Assembly (NCBI GenBank): GCA_928212115.1 | Contig: CAKMRJ010000001.1 | Span: 176,824,030 to 176,888,029, forward strand | Direction: 5' to 3' | Source of the DNA: Lactuca virosa | Lineage: Eukaryota; Streptophyta; Magnoliopsida; Asterales; Asteraceae | DNA: 64,000 nt | Shown here: positions 1 to 9,625 of the stretch, piece by piece | Layout of the letters: each line of letters starts with the position of its first letter | How positions within the stretch are numbered: the stretch's first letter is position 1 | Notes under the pieces: model-generated | Told to the model about the DNA's origin: nothing | The model's input: only the letters and a program-made list of their open reading frames with translations | Databases searched by the model: none | Position numbers and translations under genes: made by a program

Positions 1-195
1 ACACTCGGCCACATACTTCGCAATGTCGAGCTTCATCGTCGGCTACCAATAATAGGGTTTCAGGTCCCTATACATTTTAGTGCTGCCAGGATGAATTGAG
101 TACATGGTTTTGTGAGCTTCTTTCATCATAAGATCTCTTATTCCTCCTGACTTAGGTACCCAAATACGATCTTGGAATACCTTCATTTCCATGAT
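1..195 (-). pseudogene. G1 integrase N-terminal fragment (zinc-binding region)
   Basis: The minus strand continues the polyprotein after RNase H, in a different frame from the 922-residue reading that ends at 152. It encodes the start of integrase, with an EAH histidine motif, a segment typical of the HHCC zinc domain, and the family's YYWWP block, here broken by a TAG in place of the second Trp at about 42-44. A frameshift around 180-200 separates it from the RT/RNase H frame. Integrase would insert the cDNA copy. Both breaks mean that this copy cannot make a full Pol. Confidence 0.75.
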
Positions 196-2920
196 TGTTT
201 GTACCAAACACTAACGTTTTGCCCAAACGTTCCTCCTTTCGGTCATTCTTCTCTGAAGCTTCTCCTTGAGCCTTCTTTATACTCTCCACAATTGTCGAGA
301 CAACTTCTATTCTCAACGCTTTTGGCCTTTTTCTTTCAAGATTGACTTTCCAACTGAGAGCATCAGTAACAACATTGGCTTTACCGGGGTGGTAAAGTAT
401 CTCACAGTCGTAGTCCTTAAGTAATTCTAGCCATCGTCTTTGCCTCATATTTAATTCTTTCTGATTAAGGAGATATTGGAGACTCTTATGATCAGTGAAA
501 AGTTTGCACTTCGAGCCATAGAGGTAATGCCTCCATAATTTCAGAGCAAATACTACCACTGCCAACTCCAAATCATGAGTGGGGTAGTTCTTCTCATGCT
601 CTTTCAGCTGTTGAGACGCATATGCTATCACCTTTTCTCTTTGGGTCAAAACACAACCCAACCCAACACCAGACGCATCGCTATAGACAGCGAAGTCTTC
701 AACTCCATCGGGTAGAGAAAGAATCGGTGCTTCACATAGCTTCTTCTTTAGCAACTCGAATGCCTCTTTGTGTTTATCACTCCAAGCATAAGTAGCTCCT
801 TTGTGAGTCAAAGCTGTTAATGGAGTAGCGATCGAAGAAAAGCCTTGGATAAATCTTCGGTAATATCCGGCTAATCCCAAAAAGCTTCGGACCTCCGAGG
901 GACTTTTTGGTTGTTCCCACTTCATCACAGCTTCGATTTTTGTTGGATCAACCATTATTCCTTCTTGGTTGACCACGTGACCCAAGAATTTGACTTCTCG
1001 AATCCAAAAATCACATTTGGAGAACTTAGCATACAACTTCTCCTTCTTCAAGACTTCCAATACTTCTCGCAAGTGTCTGCCATGCTCCTCTTGGCTTTTC
1101 GAATAAATCAGAATGTCATCTATGAACACTATCATAGATTTATCAAGGAACGGATTGCAAACCCTGTTCATTAAATCCATGAATGTTGCTGGAGCATTGG
1201 TTAGTCCAAACGACATAACCAAAAACTCGTAGTGTCCATATCGTGGTCTGAATGCAGTCTTCTCGATATCCTGCTCTCTTACTTTCAGCTGATGATATCC
1301 TGACCTTAGGTCGATCTTTGAAAAATAACTTGAACCTTGTAGTTGATCGAACAGGTCATCAATCCTTGGCAACAGATATCTATTCTTTATTGTTGCCTTG
1401 TTCAGCTCTCTATAATCAATGCACATTCTCATACTCCCGTCCTTTTTCTTTACGAATAACACCGGAGCTCCCCAGGGTGATGAACTAGGTCTAATGAAAC
1501 CTTTGTCCAATAACTCCTGAAGTTGCATCATCAGCTCCTTCATCTCCGTTGGTGCTAATCGGTATGGTGCCTTTGCTATTGGTGTCGTCCCTGGTAACAA
1601 GTCTATTCTAAACTCCACTTGTCTATCAGGCGGTAATCCGAGAAGATCTTCGGGAAATACTTCCGGATAATCACACACGACAGGAATGCTCTGCATCTCC
1701 TTTTTCTCCTTCTTAGCATCGATCACGAATGCCAAATATGATGTACATCCTTTGGCCAAACACTTTCTGGCTTTCATTAGCGAAATGATTCTAGAATTTA
1801 CTCTGCGTTTGTCCCCATGCACCACAAATGACTCCTTCCCTGGTGGGTTTACTTTTATTATCTTCTTTCGGCACATTATTTCGGCATCATTGGCGCTAAG
1901 CCAATCCATTCCCAGCACGATGTCGAACCCATTTAGTTCGATAGGCAACAATTCCTCGTGGAACTTATTCCCATTCAGGTCGATTAAGATGTTTTTCATA
2001 CGATGGCTAACAGGTACAAACTTGCCACTAGCAACTTCGACTAATAAAGCATCATCAAGTCTATCAACAGGCAAAGCTAGTTTTCTACAAAATTCATGCG
2101 AAATAAAGGAGTAGTTGGCTCCAGAATCAAATAAAATTTGGGCAGGAAATTTGTTTACGAGAAAGGTACCTGAAGCGATATCGGCTTCTTCTTTAGCAGC
2201 TTCCAGTGTCATCTGGAAGGCTCTCGCCTTCGGCTTTGGTGGAATGTTGGGTCTTACTGCCTCCTTCTTTTTCGGACAATCCCTTGAGATGTGCCCCTCC
2301 TCACCACACCCGTAGCACACTTTCTTGGTAAGGGTGCATTCTTTGGCATAGTGCCATGGCTTTCCACATTTGAAGCATGTGGCTTCCCCGCCACATTTCC
2401 CAAGATGCTTCTTCTTGCATTTGTCGCACCATTTCGCTTCGCCTCCTCCACCTCCTCTCGAACCAGATTTTGAGAATTTATTTTTCTTGTTGGACCCTGA
2501 AGGCCCATCAGACTTCCTCTTCTCACCAACCTCTGATCTCTCCAGACCCTTCTCCCTGATCCGAGTCTCAACATTCTTAGCAGCCCAGATGGCGGCTTTC
2601 AACGTGGTTGCTTGCTTAACCATTGGACCATAGTCTGCTGGTAGTTCGAGGGCAAACTTATTGACCTTTGAGAGTTCTGTTGGAACTAGGTATGGAATAA
2701 GCTTCATCTTTTCTGTAAAACTTGTAGCGTATTCAGTAACGCTCATTTTTCCCTTCTTTAAATTCTGAAACTCATTATTGATTTCCAGAAGGTCCTGCTC
2801 GGAGCAGTATGGCAATTTGAGTTGAACCACAAAGTCTTCCCAAGACATTTTGCTCGCTTCTCCCTTGGGCATAGAGTCAGCTAACAGCTTCCACCAACTC
2901 AACACGCCAGATTTTAACAA
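152..2920 (-). CDS. G1 gag C-terminus, protease, reverse transcriptase and RNase H
   Basis: This is a 922-residue open reading with no internal stop. Domains in order: end of the gag capsid region (about 1-125), a basic linker, two CCHC zinc knuckles (about 182-195 and 202-215), an aspartic protease with the DSG active site at 265-267, RT (about 480-660) with the FIDD catalytic box at 599-602, and RNase H (about 740-860). In the cell it would process Gag-Pol and copy element RNA into cDNA inside virus-like particles. The true start is upstream, because the first residues are mid-gag; the gag N-terminus is in another frame (2921-3442). The RNase H-integrase joint is frameshifted. The family is Ty3/gypsy with a single Gag-Pol frame. 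Codons read cleanly, suggesting modest age. Confidence 0.9.
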   Translation of the reverse strand: MLKSGVLSWWKLLADSMPKGEASKMSWEDFVVQLKLPYCSEQDLLEINNEFQNLKKGKMSVTEYATSFTEKMKLIPYLVPTELSKVNKFALELPADYGPMVKQATTLKAAIWAAKNVETRIREKGLERSEVGEKRKSDGPSGSNKKNKFSKSGSRGGGGGEAKWCDKCKKKHLGKCGGEATCFKCGKPWHYAKECTLTKKVCYGCGEEGHISRDCPKKKEAVRPNIPPKPKARAFQMTLEAAKEEADIASGTFLVNKFPAQILFDSGANYSFISHEFCRKLALPVDRLDDALLVEVASGKFVPVSHRMKNILIDLNGNKFHEELLPIELNGFDIVLGMDWLSANDAEIMCRKKIIKVNPPGKESFVVHGDKRRVNSRIISLMKARKCLAKGCTSYLAFVIDAKKEKKEMQSIPVVCDYPEVFPEDLLGLPPDRQVEFRIDLLPGTTPIAKAPYRLAPTEMKELMMQLQELLDKGFIRPSSSPWGAPVLFVKKKDGSMRMCIDYRELNKATIKNRYLLPRIDDLFDQLQGSSYFSKIDLRSGYHQLKVREQDIEKTAFRPRYGHYEFLVMSFGLTNAPATFMDLMNRVCNPFLDKSMIVFIDDILIYSKSQEEHGRHLREVLEVLKKEKLYAKFSKCDFWIREVKFLGHVVNQEGIMVDPTKIEAVMKWEQPKSPSEVRSFLGLAGYYRRFIQGFSSIATPLTALTHKGATYAWSDKHKEAFELLKKKLCEAPILSLPDGVEDFAVYSDASGVGLGCVLTQREKVIAYASQQLKEHEKNYPTHDLELAVVVFALKLWRHYLYGSKCKLFTDHKSLQYLLNQKELNMRQRRWLELLKDYDCEILYHPGKANVVTDALSWKVNLERKRPKALRIEVVSTIVESIKKAQGEASEKNDRKEERLGKTLVFGTNNHGNEGIPRSYLGT

Positions 2921-3442
2921 AGGGGTCGCAAGAGCGGTCTTCTGCCTGTTGCTGCATTCGCAACTTTAAAACATTGTCTCCATTTCGGAGATCCAGTCCA
3001 TAACTTGCACCGGCGTCGGGCTTCCGGATAGACATGGTGGCTTAGATGCCATAAAATCCTTGTATTTACATCCTCTTCCATCATTTCCTCCATCATGATT
3101 GTTTTGCCTAACAATCGGTGGGTTGGCTTGACCAACAGTCCCACTGAAGTTTCCTCCTTCCGACGGCCCTCCATTCACTTCGGGCTCTTCAACTTGAATT
3201 GAAGGTTCTTCACGATTTTGTTGAAGCAGACGTGTAGTTTCTTCCATCTGACGATCCAACATCGTCTGAATCATCAATTGTACACCAGCAATTGTTATTG
3301 GCTCAGGTGCAGCAGCTACAACAGGTATTTGCTCGATTACAGGTGGTCGATTCCTGTTTTTGTTTGCATTTCCAACTCCGCTTCTTGTTCATTCCATACT
3401 TGATCTATACACCGAATAAGGTGAATTTAGATCCTCATCCAT
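2921..3442 (-). pseudogene. G1 gag N-terminal region (frameshifted)
   Basis: The likely initiator is the ATG at 3442-3440, which opens an acidic N-terminus (MDED...). One frame change occurs before 3300 and a stop near 2966, where the frame shifts again into the capsid segment of the long reading below 2920. The visible parts include a Gln-rich stretch, a Gly/Asn-rich linker, and the CKYKDFMAS motif, whose equivalent (C-Y-K-x-F) is also seen in G2 and G4 gag. Gag would form the particle shell. The interruptions indicate a dead gag in this copy. Confidence 0.7.
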
Positions 3443-3751
3443 GATAGATAATTAAATCATCCTTATCAATCCGAAACGTTTACATGCTAGTTCTAATACC
3501 GTAGTCCTACGCTTAGAACCCTAAACACATAAGGTTTCCAGATCCGGTTGGCAACAAACCATAGATCCGAACAAATAATATCATATATGGAAAACATATA
3601 ACATTTAGCACATAAAAGCATTTTAGGCAACTTTCCTAAAATAAACTAGTGCTCGTGTCTAAAACATAACAGACACTATCTCAAAATCTTCACTTAGCAT
3701 TCTAAGTTTAAGTCTAGAAATCCTACAAATTCCTAGTTCGCTTAAACTAAT
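3443..3751 (-). other. G1 untranslated leader between primer site and gag
   Basis: This AT-rich stretch lies between the gag start and the primer-binding site. No ORF or repeat is recognised. Unlike G2, G3 and G4, no pyrimidine-AG splice acceptor lies directly before the gag ATG. Confidence 0.5.
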
Positions 3752-3763
3752 GCTCTGATACCA
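3752..3763 (-). other. G1 primer-binding site (initiator tRNA-Met)
   Basis: The plus strand reads GCTCTGATACCA, so the minus strand is TGGTATCAGAGC, the standard plant site complementary to the 3' end of initiator tRNA-Met. It lies two bases inside the 5' LTR end at 3766 and primes minus-strand cDNA synthesis. Confidence 0.95.
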
Positions 3764-4946
3764 ACTGTGACATCCCCAAAATCACGGCCAGAAAAGACCG
3801 GTTTCATTTATGCTTTTAAATAAAATCAGAGTAATCCTTTGATTAAAAGAGTTGCAAAATTTGTTCCCAAAAGAAAATATGATAAAATTTATCAAAGCAT
3901 TTCATAAAGAAATGTATTTCCATTATATAACAAAATTTCGGGATGTCATGTTCCGATACAGACCAAAAGCATAAACAATACAAAATAGACCTTACAACAG
4001 TTATACATAACTACACGTCTATAATCCAAAAATATCTTGACAATGCCATCCAACTTATGCCCTTGTGCCACTACTTGTAATATAAGGAAACTGAGTGGGT
4101 CAGGCTTGGGAGCCTGGTGAGCATATAGGGTTTTCAACCCATAATAAATAATTATATTTAATTTCACCAACCAACAATAACCCGATTACCTATTCCCGTT
4201 ATCCTCACTTTATGTCCCTAAAACAACAACTATTACAAGGGACCTAATCTAGGATTTTCATCGGGACAGACATTACTGCATAGGGGCTTCCTTAGCAATA
4301 GATGTCCTAAAGGCAACCATGAGGGGGATAGAGTAGACCGGTGAACACATCGTTCACAACACCTACAGGTTATGAGCCTGCTAGTGTTCCACTGGACTGT
4401 CTAGAAAGAGTCTGTGGTCGTCATCCATACTCCGCTAGATGACTAGATCAACAACAACATCGAGGCCTCTCATCATTTTATTTTATCACACACCAACTGT
4501 CTACCCATGTTCTACCCAACATATTAGTAGATAAAATATATACATTTATATACAGCTTAAAACCTGTACAAAACATCCATGCAACAACTAGTTCAAATAA
4601 ACAAATAATATACAAACACATAGCACGTATTTTACAAGAATACTTCATATCTATGTGTTAGAAGAAAACGAATATACACTCACTTGATCAGAAGATGATC
4701 GGACAACACTACGGCTTGTAGAAGTAGTATTCTTCGGTAGATCTGGAAGATCTTCACAAAAATTGGCTTCTCGCTGGCAGAGCTTCGGCTCGGGAATTGC
4801 ACTTCTCGGGATCTTTGGGGCTTCGGGACTTGCTTCGGGTCTCGGGATGATACCGGGGCTTCAGGGGGGTTAAAATAGGGCTTAGAGAGAGTATCGGGAG
4901 TGAGAGAGAAGAGATTGAGCAACCAATCTCGGCTGCCCCTTGAATT

Positions 4947-4956
4947 CTATTTATAG
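4947..4956 (-). promoter_or_regulatory. TATA box of G1 LTR
   Basis: The plus strand reads CTATTTATAG, so the minus strand is CTATAAATAG, a good plant TATA box. It sits mid-LTR with inverted-repeat elements starting 15 bp upstream on the transcribed strand, as expected for the U3 promoter. Confidence 0.7.
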
Positions 4957-4970
4957 GGCCAACATTCTGA

Positions 4971-5098
4971 ACTCACGTCGTGAGTTTTAAGTGTTCACGT
5001 CGTGAGCACAGTAGGTCACTGCGTTCGTCATTCGTCCACTTGCTCTGGAGGACGTCCAGTCTGTTCTCCCGTCGTGAGCACTGTGCTCACCTCGTGAG
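4971..5098 (-). promoter_or_regulatory. Cluster of four CTCACGTCGTGAG-type inverted repeats in G1 U3
   Basis: Copies lie at 4971-4985 (ACTCACGTCGTGAGT, perfect 6-bp arms), 4994-5006, 5066-5078 and 5086-5098, each differing by at most one or two bases. They lie directly upstream of the TATA box on the minus strand and contain ACGT cores such as bZIP factors bind. A regulatory role is inferred from position. Confidence 0.55.
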
Positions 5099-5904
5099 TT
5101 CTGACACAGCCTCGAATAATGTGTTCCAAGCTTCAGAAATTCATATCTTTCGCATACGAACTCCGTTTTTGACGTTCTTTATATCCACGCGTAGGTGAGA
5201 TAATGCTCTACAACTTTCGTTTAGACTCCGTTGGCTAATTTTGAATTTATTTTTATTATATTATTTTTAGTAGGCCGGGACATGAAAACTCCTTTATAAA
5301 TCCATAACTTCTTCATCCGACATCCGTTTTCGTCTGTCTTTTTAACGTTCGACTACTATCGATGAGATCTTCAATTCTCATTTAGAAAGTTTTGGCTAAA
5401 TATCACTCGATCTCAATTTCGAGTTTCGGGCTGCATACTACTAAGCTGAAACTTAGAAAAATCATATCTTCTTCACACGAAGTCAGATTTGGGCATTCTT
5501 TTTATGCACGCTCTCGGTTTAACGTATTCTTCGACTTTCGTTTAGATTACTAAGTCTAGATATCGCTCTATATTAAATTCATATTTTACGTCATTCAGCG
5601 TCGTGCCGGTTCTGTCGCGAAACTTCGACAGGTCATAACTTCTTCGTTATAACTCGGATTTCGGCATTCTTTATATATTCGGAAACCTCGTCACGACCAC
5701 TACGTCTTCATGTATCGATATTGGGTTTATCTAACATTTCATTTTGACGCTTATTTTTATCCTTAATTCATTTAAGTCACATAATTAAGCACAAAACACA
5801 TAATACTCCAATAATACATCTTTATTATTTCAAGACGGGTTACAAAGGTTAACCTAGACTATCACATCATCATTAATGACGAGCCCGGAAACACGGGCGT
5901 TACA

Positions 5905-6724
5905 AACAAGACCGGTGCTCCCCAAGGCGAGAAGCTTGGCCTAATGAACCCTTTGTTTAGTAGTTCGTTTAATTGACTGGATAATTCATGTATTTCGGCT
6001 GGGGCTAGACGGTATGGCGATTTGGCTACGGGGGTAGCTCCAGGAATTAAGTCGATTTGGAATTCGACTTGTCGAGGAGGGGGCACTCCTGGATGGTCTT
6101 CCGGGAATACATCAGGGAAATCACAGACCTCTGGAATGTCCTTGATGTCTTTCACTCCTTGTTCCTTGTCTACGATGTGGGCTAGGAAGGCGTGGTACTC
6201 CTTGCGGAGATACTTTTGAGCCTTGACACAAGAGATGATCTGAAAGTTTGAGCTAGGTTTGTCGCCATAGACGATGAGAGTTTCGCCACTCGGCAGATTA
6301 AGGCGAACGGCCTTTTCGTGACATAGGATTTCCGCATGGTTAGGACATAACCAATCCATGCCAATGATAACATCGAAACTTTTTATGGTGACCGACATAA
6401 GGTCGATTTGGAAAGGGTGATTGTTTAAGGTGAGGGTACACCCGGTGTAAATATCGTTAGTGTTCTCTGTTTTTCCGTTAGCCATTTCTACGGTGAATGT
6501 GTCTTTTAGTGTTTGTGGTGTTTGTTTAAGAAAGCGTTTAAATTGGTGGCTCACGGAGCTTTTCTCCGCGCCACTATCGAAAAGAATGCATGCATATGTA
6601 TTGTTGAGGAGAAACGTACCGGTGACCACAGTTGGATCTGCAACTGCTTCCTCATGACCTATCGCCAGCACTCTGCCCACTTCATTAGGGTTGGGGTTTC
6701 TTGCCTTCGGGCAGTTACGCTTCA
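5905..6724 (-). pseudogene. G2 protease and N-terminal reverse transcriptase, cut by G1
   Basis: The reading frame contains an aspartic protease with DSGAEKSS at the active site, the GMDWL block typical of gypsy proteases, the FPDVFPED linker, and the first RT motifs (PYRLAP, then FIRPS.SPWGAPV). It stops where G1's LTR begins at 5904, so RT motifs including the catalytic Asp pair are missing from this side. A one-base frame change near 6720, in the last zinc knuckle, separates it from gag. Protease would mature Gag and Pol. As it stands, no functional Pol can come from this locus. Confidence 0.85.
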
Positions 6725-7764
6725 AAGTGTCCTGTTTCTCCACATCCACCGTTGTGGTGATAGTTGCACTTGTTACAGTTGGTGCAATGCATTTCACGAC
6801 ATGCACCGTTATGGTGATAGTTGCACTTGTTGCACTTGGGTAGGTTCCCGGCGTATTGCCTTATCAGAGTTGGGTTAGTAGTGGTTGTGGCAGCGTGCAC
6901 AGCAACCACTTGTTGTTTCTTGGCAGGGTCTTGAGCAGGTTGGACCTTCTTCTTATCCCAGAACTTCCTTTTGTTGTTTCCACCTTTTGCTTGCTCGGAG
7001 GTGGTCGTCACAGTGCCATGGTTGGCTTTATGGTCGATGAGTTGCTGTGCCAGTTCCTTGGCATTGTCAAAGGTAATTGGCTTTGAGGCCAATATGTTTC
7101 CTTGAACTTGGGGAGATAGTCCCTATATGTACCTTTCCACCTTCTTGCTTTCAGTAGGAACCATCCCAGGACACAGCATGGCTAGATCGTAGAACCTTGA
7201 GGTGTACGACAGGATGTCAGAGCCTGTCATTTTAAGACCCCAAAATTCTTCTTCCAGCTTCTGTATCTCGCCCCTGGGGCAGTACTCCTTCATTAACATG
7301 GTTTTCAGATCTTCCCATGTTATCGAATTAGCCACCGGGAGCGTTAGTGCTTTGACGTGGCCCTTCCACCAGGTGACGGCCCTTTCAGAGAATGTGCATG
7401 CAGCAAATTTGACCTTGCTTGCTTCAGGGCATGCGCATATTTCAAAAATGGTCTCGGTTTTCTCGAACCATTGTAGAAAGGCTATGATACCTTCGCTTCC
7501 GTTGAAGGTTTTGGGCTTGCCGTTAGTAAAGTCTTTGTAGGTACACTCTCTCGAGTGTCCCTGGCCGTCCCCGTTATTAGAATTTGAGGCACCACTACCC
7601 GCACCTCCCAAATTACTGGGGTTGATTTGGGCTATCGCGGCTGCCACTGCGGCCGTCATGGCAGCGTGGAACATTGTTGGGTCAAACTGAGGGGGCGGTG
7701 GAGGTGGTGGTGGCGCTGCAGCTCCAGCGGCGCCGCCGAGTCTAGGATTTCTACGAGGTGGCAT
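6715..7764 (-). pseudogene. G2 gag with duplicated zinc-knuckle segment
   Basis: The ATG at 7764 is chosen because MPPRRNPR is a typical start for these gags; an ATG 15 bases further out also exists. A poly-Ala/Pro stretch and the ECTYKDF motif are followed by the capsid region (WWKGHV, EEYCPRGE-like blocks) up to a TAG at 7123-7125, where Trp is expected. The same frame continues to a basic region and CNKCNYHHNG-type cysteine motifs. The DNA for this motif occurs twice, 57 bp apart (6748-6777 and 6805-6834), an in-frame tandem duplication of 19 codons. The frame is lost in the final knuckle near 6720. Gag would assemble the particle and bind RNA. Confidence 0.8.
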
Positions 7765-8454
7765 TTTCTGCCATATCAAGAATGAAAAGACAATAAGTCT
7801 TTGATAATACTCACAAGTCGAGAGTTAAAACTAAACATTATTATTTCTTTATATGCATCATGATTCCAACTTTTAAAGATTTTGTATGAATCCATTCATA
7901 CTAGAGGTCTATAGATAATGAAATATAGACTTTATGAATGCTGATAGTTTTGATCCACATGAAATGTCTGTAATAGAATCCATACCGGGCCCATCCATCG
8001 ATCGTTTGAGGTATAATATTTATATATAATTAGGATTAAATTTCAAATATAATGGGTCTGCCCTGGGCCCACAACCAAACAAGGAACAGGATCCAAGGCA
8101 GAACCACCATTTATAGGTCGACATGGTCTTAATTATATATGACTTTGATTTATACACCAAACAATTATAAATCGGACACCAGTAAATTTAATCTGAAAAC
8201 AACCCTTGCCATGAACTTGATGTCATAAAGTAAATAGCGTGTCAATTTCATTGATATAACTTAGTATACAATATTGGGGAAAAATTTGACCCGACTAGGG
8301 GTCTATGCTACATCAATGCATGGGAAAATTTTGACCGCCTAACTGATCCCGGAAGTGTAAACACTTAAATCGCGAGATCGGACATAAAATACTAGAAAAT
8401 AATAGTAATATTTATCCGCAAAACTAGATTAAACTGGAGCGAGCAGTGCAAGCA
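7765..8454 (-). other. G2 spacer between accessory ORF and gag, with candidate splice acceptor
   Basis: AT-rich, with no ORF seen. Directly before the gag ATG the minus strand has a T-rich tract ending in GGCAG, with the AG at 7769-7768 and the ATG three bases on. This is a plausible 3' splice site for a leader intron that would remove the accessory ORF. Confidence 0.4.
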
Positions 8455-9138
8455 CTACTTGCGGCGGTTGAATTTCTGAGGATCACGGAGTGTAGACACG
8501 AAGTTCCTCATTTCGGCTCTGGATTCCGCCGCTTGGCGCTCTGCTTCTGCCAGACGTCCTTCTAGAGTGGCTCGGTGTTCTCGGAGTTCTTGCACTTCAG
8601 CTTGGGTTGCAGCCATTTTCCGTCGAAGAAGCTCGGTGCGGTCTCGAGTCCGATCGTGGTCGTCATCTAACCGGCGAAGGCGAACAGAGTTGACTTGGCT
8701 GGTGGCACCTACTTCCATGAGATGTCGGGTGTTAACTCTTGTTTGCTCTTCGTGGCGTGTGACACGGTGAACTATGACAGGGAGGGCTCGGTCGGCTGAC
8801 CCTCCTCTACTGAGATTGTAGAAACCTCGTTGCATGCCATAGGGAGGTTCTTGACCTTGCTCTCGGCTCCGTCGATGTATAGTTTCGGCCCATTGGGGCG
8901 TCGGGCCCTGGAAGTGTTGCTGAGGAATAGGGGCAGGGTGTGGATTGTAAACTTCGGGTTCATAGTCGGTTCCATCTGAGTCTTCTTCCTCTTCACCGTC
9001 TACGGATTCTTCCTTTTCCATGGGTTCCTCATCCTCCATGGGTTTTTCTTCGGGTTCTTCCTCTGGGTCTTCCACAATCCAACCATCATTCCCTTGGTTG
9101 GGGAAATAGGGATCACCCGGTAAGTGAAATCCTGCCAT
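8455..9138 (-). CDS. G2 accessory ORF upstream of gag, acidic plus coiled coil
   Basis: This is an uninterrupted 227-residue ORF, same strand as gag, between the primer site and gag, where gypsy elements usually have only leader. Residues 22-60 are very acidic (Glu/Asp runs), 60-85 are Pro/Gln/His-rich, and 150-215 form a charged Arg/Glu/Ala-rich heptad-like segment that should be a coiled coil. The end is basic (NRRK). No signal peptide, membrane segment, zinc finger or enzyme motif is visible. While the neighbouring gag and protease are broken, this ORF remains open. Function is unknown; G4 has an ORF at the same place. It could be a chaperone-like or regulatory accessory protein, or a captured sequence. 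Confidence 0.7.
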   Translation of the reverse strand: MAGFHLPGDPYFPNQGNDGWIVEDPEEEPEEKPMEDEEPMEKEESVDGEEEEDSDGTDYEPEVYNPHPAPIPQQHFQGPTPQWAETIHRRSREQGQEPPYGMQRGFYNLSRGGSADRALPVIVHRVTRHEEQTRVNTRHLMEVGATSQVNSVRLRRLDDDHDRTRDRTELLRRKMAATQAEVQELREHRATLEGRLAEAERQAAESRAEMRNFVSTLRDPQKFNRRK

Positions 9139-9613
9139 TGTGCCTATACGAGAATAGGGATAAGAAGGATGTCGCGAGAAATTTTGGGAATAAGAAGTTA
9201 GTTATCGCAATTTATAATGTGCTTATTACGGTTTTTAAGTTAAAATACTCCTATAGTATTTTTATGTTTGATTCTCGAAGTTTTTGGTTAGTTGAAGACT
9301 TGTTGTTCATCATGATCCTTCTTCGGCATACATTGGTCCTACCTTGGCTAAATATAGTTGATCAGGCTATATTCATCCAAGATCTGACTACATACCCCGA
9401 AGCTGAATCATGGTGTTCAACTTGTCTTGATACATTTATGTTATTGCCATTATGATACTGAATTAGTATGTGTGATTGTGCGAATACTTTTATAAAAATA
9501 TTAATTCTTATTTTAAAGTACTTTTGAAAAGCTACGTTAGAGAATTTTGTCCCGTTGTATTTATAGTTTGTATATCTTACGTTGTTCGATATACTTAGTT
9601 CACTATAAACAAA
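9139..9613 (-). other. G2 untranslated leader with candidate splice donor
   Basis: AT-rich leader between primer site and accessory ORF. On the minus strand, AACGTAAGA at about 9582-9574 and AAGGTAGGA near 9350 fit 5' splice-site consensus. No ORF of note is present. Confidence 0.4.
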
Positions 9614-9625
9614 GCTCTGATACCA
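9614..9625 (-). other. G2 primer-binding site (initiator tRNA-Met)
   Basis: The minus strand reads TGGTATCAGAGC, three bases inside the LTR end at 9629. Confidence 0.95.

Larger units (their letters stand above)
1..5904 (-). mobile_element. G1: Ty3/gypsy LTR retrotransposon (chromovirus/Tekay-like), 3' part outside window
   Basis: Read on the minus strand the order is LTR (5904 to 3766), primer-binding site, gag, protease, reverse transcriptase, RNase H and the start of integrase, which runs off the window at base 1. The element is inserted in the RT-coding region of G2, whose protein reading is cut exactly where the LTR starts at 5904/5905. The adjacent five bases at 5905-5909 (AACAA) are the expected target-site duplication; the partner copy is outside the window. 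Broken reading frames in gag and integrase show that this copy is not functional as it stands. Confidence 0.9.
3766..5904 (-). repeat. G1 5' LTR
   Basis: About 2.14 kb. On the minus strand it begins TGTAACGCCCG at 5904 and ends GGGGATGTCACA at 3766, two bases before the primer site. It holds a TATA box (4947-4956) with inverted-repeat motifs just upstream (4971-5098). The start is also fixed by the abrupt loss of G2 coding sequence at 5905. Confidence 0.9.

Noticed and set aside
911..1488. Plus-strand ORFs over G1 RT (and further ones at 1686-2633)
   Set aside because: They are antisense to the clear G1 polyprotein and have no recognisable motifs.
4680..4922. 80-residue minus-strand ORF just downstream of the G1 TATA box
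   Set aside because: Lies in the LTR leader, Pro/Ser-rich and without motif; could be an upstream ORF, but there is no evidence.
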